8,031 bases of DNA from Methanohalobium sp046546175 (GTDB lineage Archaea > Halobacteriota > Methanosarcinia > Methanosarcinales > Methanosarcinaceae). Where the stretch lies: the NCBI RefSeq assembly GCF_046546175.1, contig NZ_JBKGYF010000076.1, positions 1 to 8,031 on the forward strand. Reading direction: 5' to 3'. Under the pieces are notes generated by a model. That model was not told the origin of the DNA. It was given only the letters and a program-made list of their open reading frames with translations, and ran no database searches. The position numbers and the translations under genes were made by a program. This document shows positions 5,779-8,031 of the stretch, in pieces. The stretch's first letter is position 1. Each line of letters starts with the position of its first letter.

Positions 5779-6693
5779 TCATCCATTACCCAGCAATTTA
5801 CATGCCTGACATAAACCTTCAGTACACAGGTCACCACAAACCCTGCATTCAGAGAGCTTATTCTTTTCAGGTGGGTATTCTTTTGCAAGTATAGGAACAA
5901 GTTTCTGAAAACCGCTCAAAAGCGAATGTTTAGTTCCGGGATGACTAGCCTCAAACTCATTTAGCATATCCCTGACTTCTCCCCTTATTGCTTCATGAGC
6001 ATAGGGACATTCACTGAAATCCATAGGCAGTTCATTTACAATTGCATAGAGTGCAACCTCCTTTTCCGGTATACTGCGCAATGGTTTTGCACGTAGAGTA
6101 AGACCTTCTATTTTTCTGGGAGGGTCAAGGCGTACCAGACGGGAAACATCACCTTTTAGATGATTCAAAAGTATTGTCTGTGCCTCATCATCAAGATTGT
6201 GACCTATTGCAAGTCTGGTTGCACCCACTTCATTTGCTGTTTTATTCAACAATTTCTTCCTGAGAACCCCGCAATAACTACATGCACCATGTAAACGTTC
6301 TCTGACAGTGAGTTCATCAAGGGTTAGACCATATTCTTCAGCGAAAGAGCGGATAATATGCCTCACACCAAGTTTATCGGCAAGTTCCTTCGATTTCTGT
6401 ATCGTATGTGACCGATAACCTTCTATCCCTTCATCGATGGTAATAGCTACAAGATTGATATCCGGTCTTTCGCCAAATATTTTGTTAAGTACATAAAGTA
6501 AAACCGTGCTGTCCTTCCCGCCACTTAAAGCAACAGCTATTGTTTCATCCCTGCCTATATTGTAATTCTTCCTGATAGTTAATTTGATTTTCCTTTCTGC
6601 ATCTTCAACAAAATGTTTTTTACAAAGATGCATTCCTGAGTATTTCTGATAGATAATTGATTCATTATCACATTTTGTACATTTTATTCCCAT
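5779..6693 (-). CDS. tRNA 2-thiolation enzyme, TtuA/NcsA family (TIGR00269-type PP-loop ATPase)
   Basis: This 304-residue cytoplasmic protein has the full TtuA/NcsA architecture. An N-terminal zinc site uses Cys5, Cys8, Cys24 and His27. The adenylating PP-loop is SGGKDS at 57-62, and GHNLDDEAQT lies at 164-173. Three Cys expected to hold a [4Fe-4S] cluster are present: Cys138 and Cys141 (CSYCG) and Cys229 (ECPYAH). A C-terminal zinc finger uses Cys283, Cys286, Cys295 and Cys298, with an extra Cys290. The family adenylates a tRNA uridine and replaces its oxygen with sulfur from a ubiquitin-like carrier or sulfide. TtuA acts at position 54 in thermophiles and NcsA at U34 in methanogens; which applies cannot be told here. 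A TATA box at 6721-6730 predicts a start about six bases before the ATG, and no Shine-Dalgarno is seen, so translation is probably near leaderless. Confidence 0.93.
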   Translation of the reverse strand: MGIKCTKCDNESIIYQKYSGMHLCKKHFVEDAERKIKLTIRKNYNIGRDETIAVALSGGKDSTVLLYVLNKIFGERPDINLVAITIDEGIEGYRSHTIQKSKELADKLGVRHIIRSFAEEYGLTLDELTVRERLHGACSYCGVLRKKLLNKTANEVGATRLAIGHNLDDEAQTILLNHLKGDVSRLVRLDPPRKIEGLTLRAKPLRSIPEKEVALYAIVNELPMDFSECPYAHEAIRGEVRDMLNEFEASHPGTKHSLLSGFQKLVPILAKEYPPEKNKLSECRVCGDLCTEGLCQACKLLGNG

Positions 6694-6720
6694 AAACGGT
6701 CATTTTATCCAGAAAAGGAT

Positions 6721-6730
6721 TTTATATAAA
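6721..6730 (-). promoter_or_regulatory. TATA box of the tRNA thiolation gene
   Basis: TTTATATAAA is a near-consensus, palindromic archaeal TATA element. Its centre is about 32 bases from the ATG at 6693, so initiation about 26 bases downstream leaves a leader of only about six bases. No Shine-Dalgarno is present, which agrees with a near-leaderless message. Confidence 0.6.
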
Positions 6731-6796
6731 TAAATTCTTATCAAATATATTGCTGATGTTTTTGAGTTAGTTCAAAAAACAAAATTTATCTCATAT

Positions 6797-6804
6797 TTTA
6801 AATA
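6797..6804 (+). promoter_or_regulatory. Possible TATA box for the TctA/DUF112 remnant
   Basis: TTTAAATA, within the AT-rich gap 6694-6869, would start transcription near 6827 and leave a 40-60 nt leader before the TctA-like gene. Other AT-rich words nearby make this uncertain. Apart from this and the opposite TATA box at 6721-6730, I see nothing in the gap. Confidence 0.35.
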
Positions 6805-6869
6805 TTTTAGCTAGATAACCCTATCATGTTTTTTTACTATATCCAGTTATCGAAAACGTCCGTATCAAA

Positions 6870-7190
6870 ATGTTTCCACCGGGTGATATGTCGATTACAA
6901 TGCTCCTGTTATCAATAATATCAGGATATCTTCTTGGGATTATCTCCGGGTTGATACCAGGAATCCATACTAACAATTTTGCAATGATTCTTTTAGTTCT
7001 ATCACCTGTAATGACAGACTACGGTATAACTACATTTTATGCTGCAGTAATAATATTAGCCAACGCCATTACCCATACTTTCCATGATGTTATTCCATCC
7101 ATATTTCTGGGTGCTCCAAGTGCAGATATGGCCCTGGCGGTTTTGCCGGGACATCAGCTATTACTGGATGGTCAAGAGCTGAAGCTAGTG
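6870..7190 (+). pseudogene. TctA/DUF112-family permease, N-terminal fragment cut by an insertion element
   Basis: The fragment begins with the membrane segment LLLSIISGYLLGIISGLIPGIHTNNFA, typical of the TctA/DUF112 (COG1784-like) membrane proteins. It continues through a second hydrophobic segment, HTFHDVIPSIFLGAPSADMALAVLPGHQLLLDGQ, also typical. Similarity fades after DGQELK, near 7185; the remaining codons to TGA at 7253 read into the end of the tnpB element on the other strand. Family members are around 400 residues, so about three quarters is missing or lies beyond the window. The family is named for tricarboxylate uptake with a periplasmic binding protein, but the archaeal members have no established substrate. 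ATG 6870 has no ribosome site. ATG 6888 directly follows GGGTGAT, which matches the end of the anti-Shine-Dalgarno partner, and is my preferred start. Confidence 0.75.
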
Positions 7191-8031
7191 ACTACTCCAA
7201 CTGTTGCAGACGGAGCTTCCTGCAAATACCTGTATCATCTCGGTCACGATTGAGTAATCATCCCAATCAACAGGCTTTTCTGTCGCAGATTACCAGCAAA
7301 CCGCTGATAGCCCGTCCACAGGGGATTATGGCGTAAATACCTTTCCATGGTCACTATAGCACTGTTTTTATCCCTATCTATAGAATGTCCAAAATAGGAA
7401 CTGTTATAGGTTCTCTCGTACAGAGGCATATTCTGCCGGTAACCACAATTACAGCAGTCCTGATAGGTATATGATTCATCAATTTCTATCATCATCTTGC
7501 CTAATCGCATACTCTATAGGCCAGAAATTGAGCAAATCTTCCTATATAACCTGAATTGTGGGTACCGCGGTGCGTACTTTTATCGGATTTCCGATCTCCT
7601 TTCTCGCTCGATGCCATCTGTTTGGCTGATAGATCACCGATGAGTATAACGTTTGCATCGGTGTTATCTACAATGTTCCTCGTCTTCTTGTGCTGGAAAT
7701 CCTTCAGCTGGTTAGAGGATTTCTGTTTCATCTTGTTAAGGTTGCATTTTAATCGATACCATTTTTTACTGTATCTCTTGCAGTGATCCACTCTGGATTG
7801 TATCTGTTCGATTTTGGACTACCTGTATTATCAGGTCGTTTGTTAATTACTTCACTAAAGTTCCCGGCAGAATCGACCATGGTATGTTTGCTAACACCAA
7901 TGTCCATTGCCAGATACTTATCATTGTGTTTGAAATCCAGATAGGGTACATTGTAGGTTACACTGAGATAATACTTCCGCACTCCTAACTTTACATAAAA
8001 TGATGTAAATTTAGGTGAGAAAGTATCATCT
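7191..8031 (-). mobile_element. IS200/IS605-type element (tnpB relic), right end inside the TctA-like gene, left end beyond the window
   Basis: The TnpB coding relic starts beyond the right edge of the window and ends near 7244. Between 7191 and 7243 the same frame, past its stop codons, still reads QEAPSATVG, a typical TnpB tail, so the element's end lies at roughly 7180-7200, where the TctA-like similarity also stops. No tnpA is visible; it could lie beyond the window or be absent, as in IS1341-type elements. GATTG (7248-7252) and CAATC (7264-7268) could pair, but this is too weak to define the end. The exact boundary is uncertain by about 15 bases. Confidence 0.65.
7244..8031 (-). pseudogene. 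tnpB: tnpB (OrfB, IS200/IS605) RNA-guided nuclease relic, two frameshifts, 5' end off the window
   Basis: Three frames together spell a TnpB missing only its N-terminus. Frame one, from the window edge, has PKFTSFYVKLGVRKYYLSV and the RuvC-I Asp in LAMDIGVSKH. It breaks near 7812-7815, where one A seems lost (PKS instead of PKIEQIQSR). Frame two gives DHCKRYSKKWYRL, ILIGDLSAKQMA and RFAQFLAY, and breaks near 7511-7514. Frame three gives LGKMMIEIDESYTYQDCCNCGYRQNMPLYERTY, then IDRDKNSA with the RuvC-III Asp, and WTGYQRFAGNLRQ. The second zinc knuckle, normally CxxC, reads S-S-Y-F: codons 7400-7402 and 7391-7393 have lost both Cys. The position where RuvC-II Glu is often found is Gly. The protein cannot be functional; TnpB normally cuts DNA guided by an omega RNA and helps keep the element in place. 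Confidence 0.9.

Noticed and set aside
7181..7219. GAAGCT...AGCTTC inverted repeat at the tnpB/TctA junction
   Set aside because: Only 6 bp of stem with a loop of about 27 bases, and one arm probably belongs to the TctA-like gene. It is not convincing as an element end.
7501..7791. Separate small gene of 96 codons on the minus strand
   Set aside because: It is the middle part of the frameshifted tnpB, not an independent gene.

Overview
The window looks like a low-GC piece of a methanogenic archaeon, most likely a methylotrophic, halophilic member of the Methanosarcinales (a Methanohalobium/Methanosalsum-type genome is my guess, not something shown). The reasons are archaeal TATA-like boxes ahead of several genes, a full-length hybrid cluster protein followed by a methanogen-style cupin, a TtuA/NcsA-type tRNA thiolase, a COG1361-type surface protein, a hydantoinase of the methanogen type, split ArsP_1-like half-permeases and an IS200/IS605-type tnpB. 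No intact gene here ends in TAG, which fits a pyrrolysine-decoding genome, although the sample is small.

Layout. Bases 121-1026 (+) encode an intact polytopic membrane protein of unknown role. Convergent to it, 1126-2149 (-) holds a pair of half-size permeases joined by an ATGA overlap. The downstream half is intact. The upstream half carries an in-frame TAA and a 1-base frameshift. Bases 2187-3213 hold two broken genes placed head to head: the 3' part of a COG1361/S-layer-like surface protein (-), itself interrupted by an in-frame TAG, and the 3' part of a hydantoinase/oxoprolinase (+). Both lost their 5' ends at about 2829, as expected from one deletion.

The centre (3237-5776) is a coherent nitrosative/redox-stress module: hcp and a small cupin on the minus strand, and a divergent HxlR-type regulator with a Cys-rich tail. 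The roughly 80 bp between hcp and the regulator holds a palindromic TATA element and repeated GATACT/AGTATC motifs that look like operators. Bases 5779-6693 (-) encode a TtuA/NcsA-type tRNA 2-thiolation enzyme with its own TATA box and an almost leaderless start.

The right end (6870-8031) is a TctA/DUF112-family permease cut after about 100 codons by an IS200/IS605-type element. Its tnpB (-) is itself a relic with two frameshifts and a destroyed zinc knuckle, and it runs off the window.

In short, an intact Hcp-cupin-HxlR module and a tRNA-thiolation gene sit between two zones of gene decay. I see no CRISPR array, tRNA or rRNA. I do not see a clearly new multi-gene system. The best candidates for follow-up are the Cys-rich HxlR with its shared promoter/operator next to hcp, and the in-frame amber codon in the surface-protein gene.
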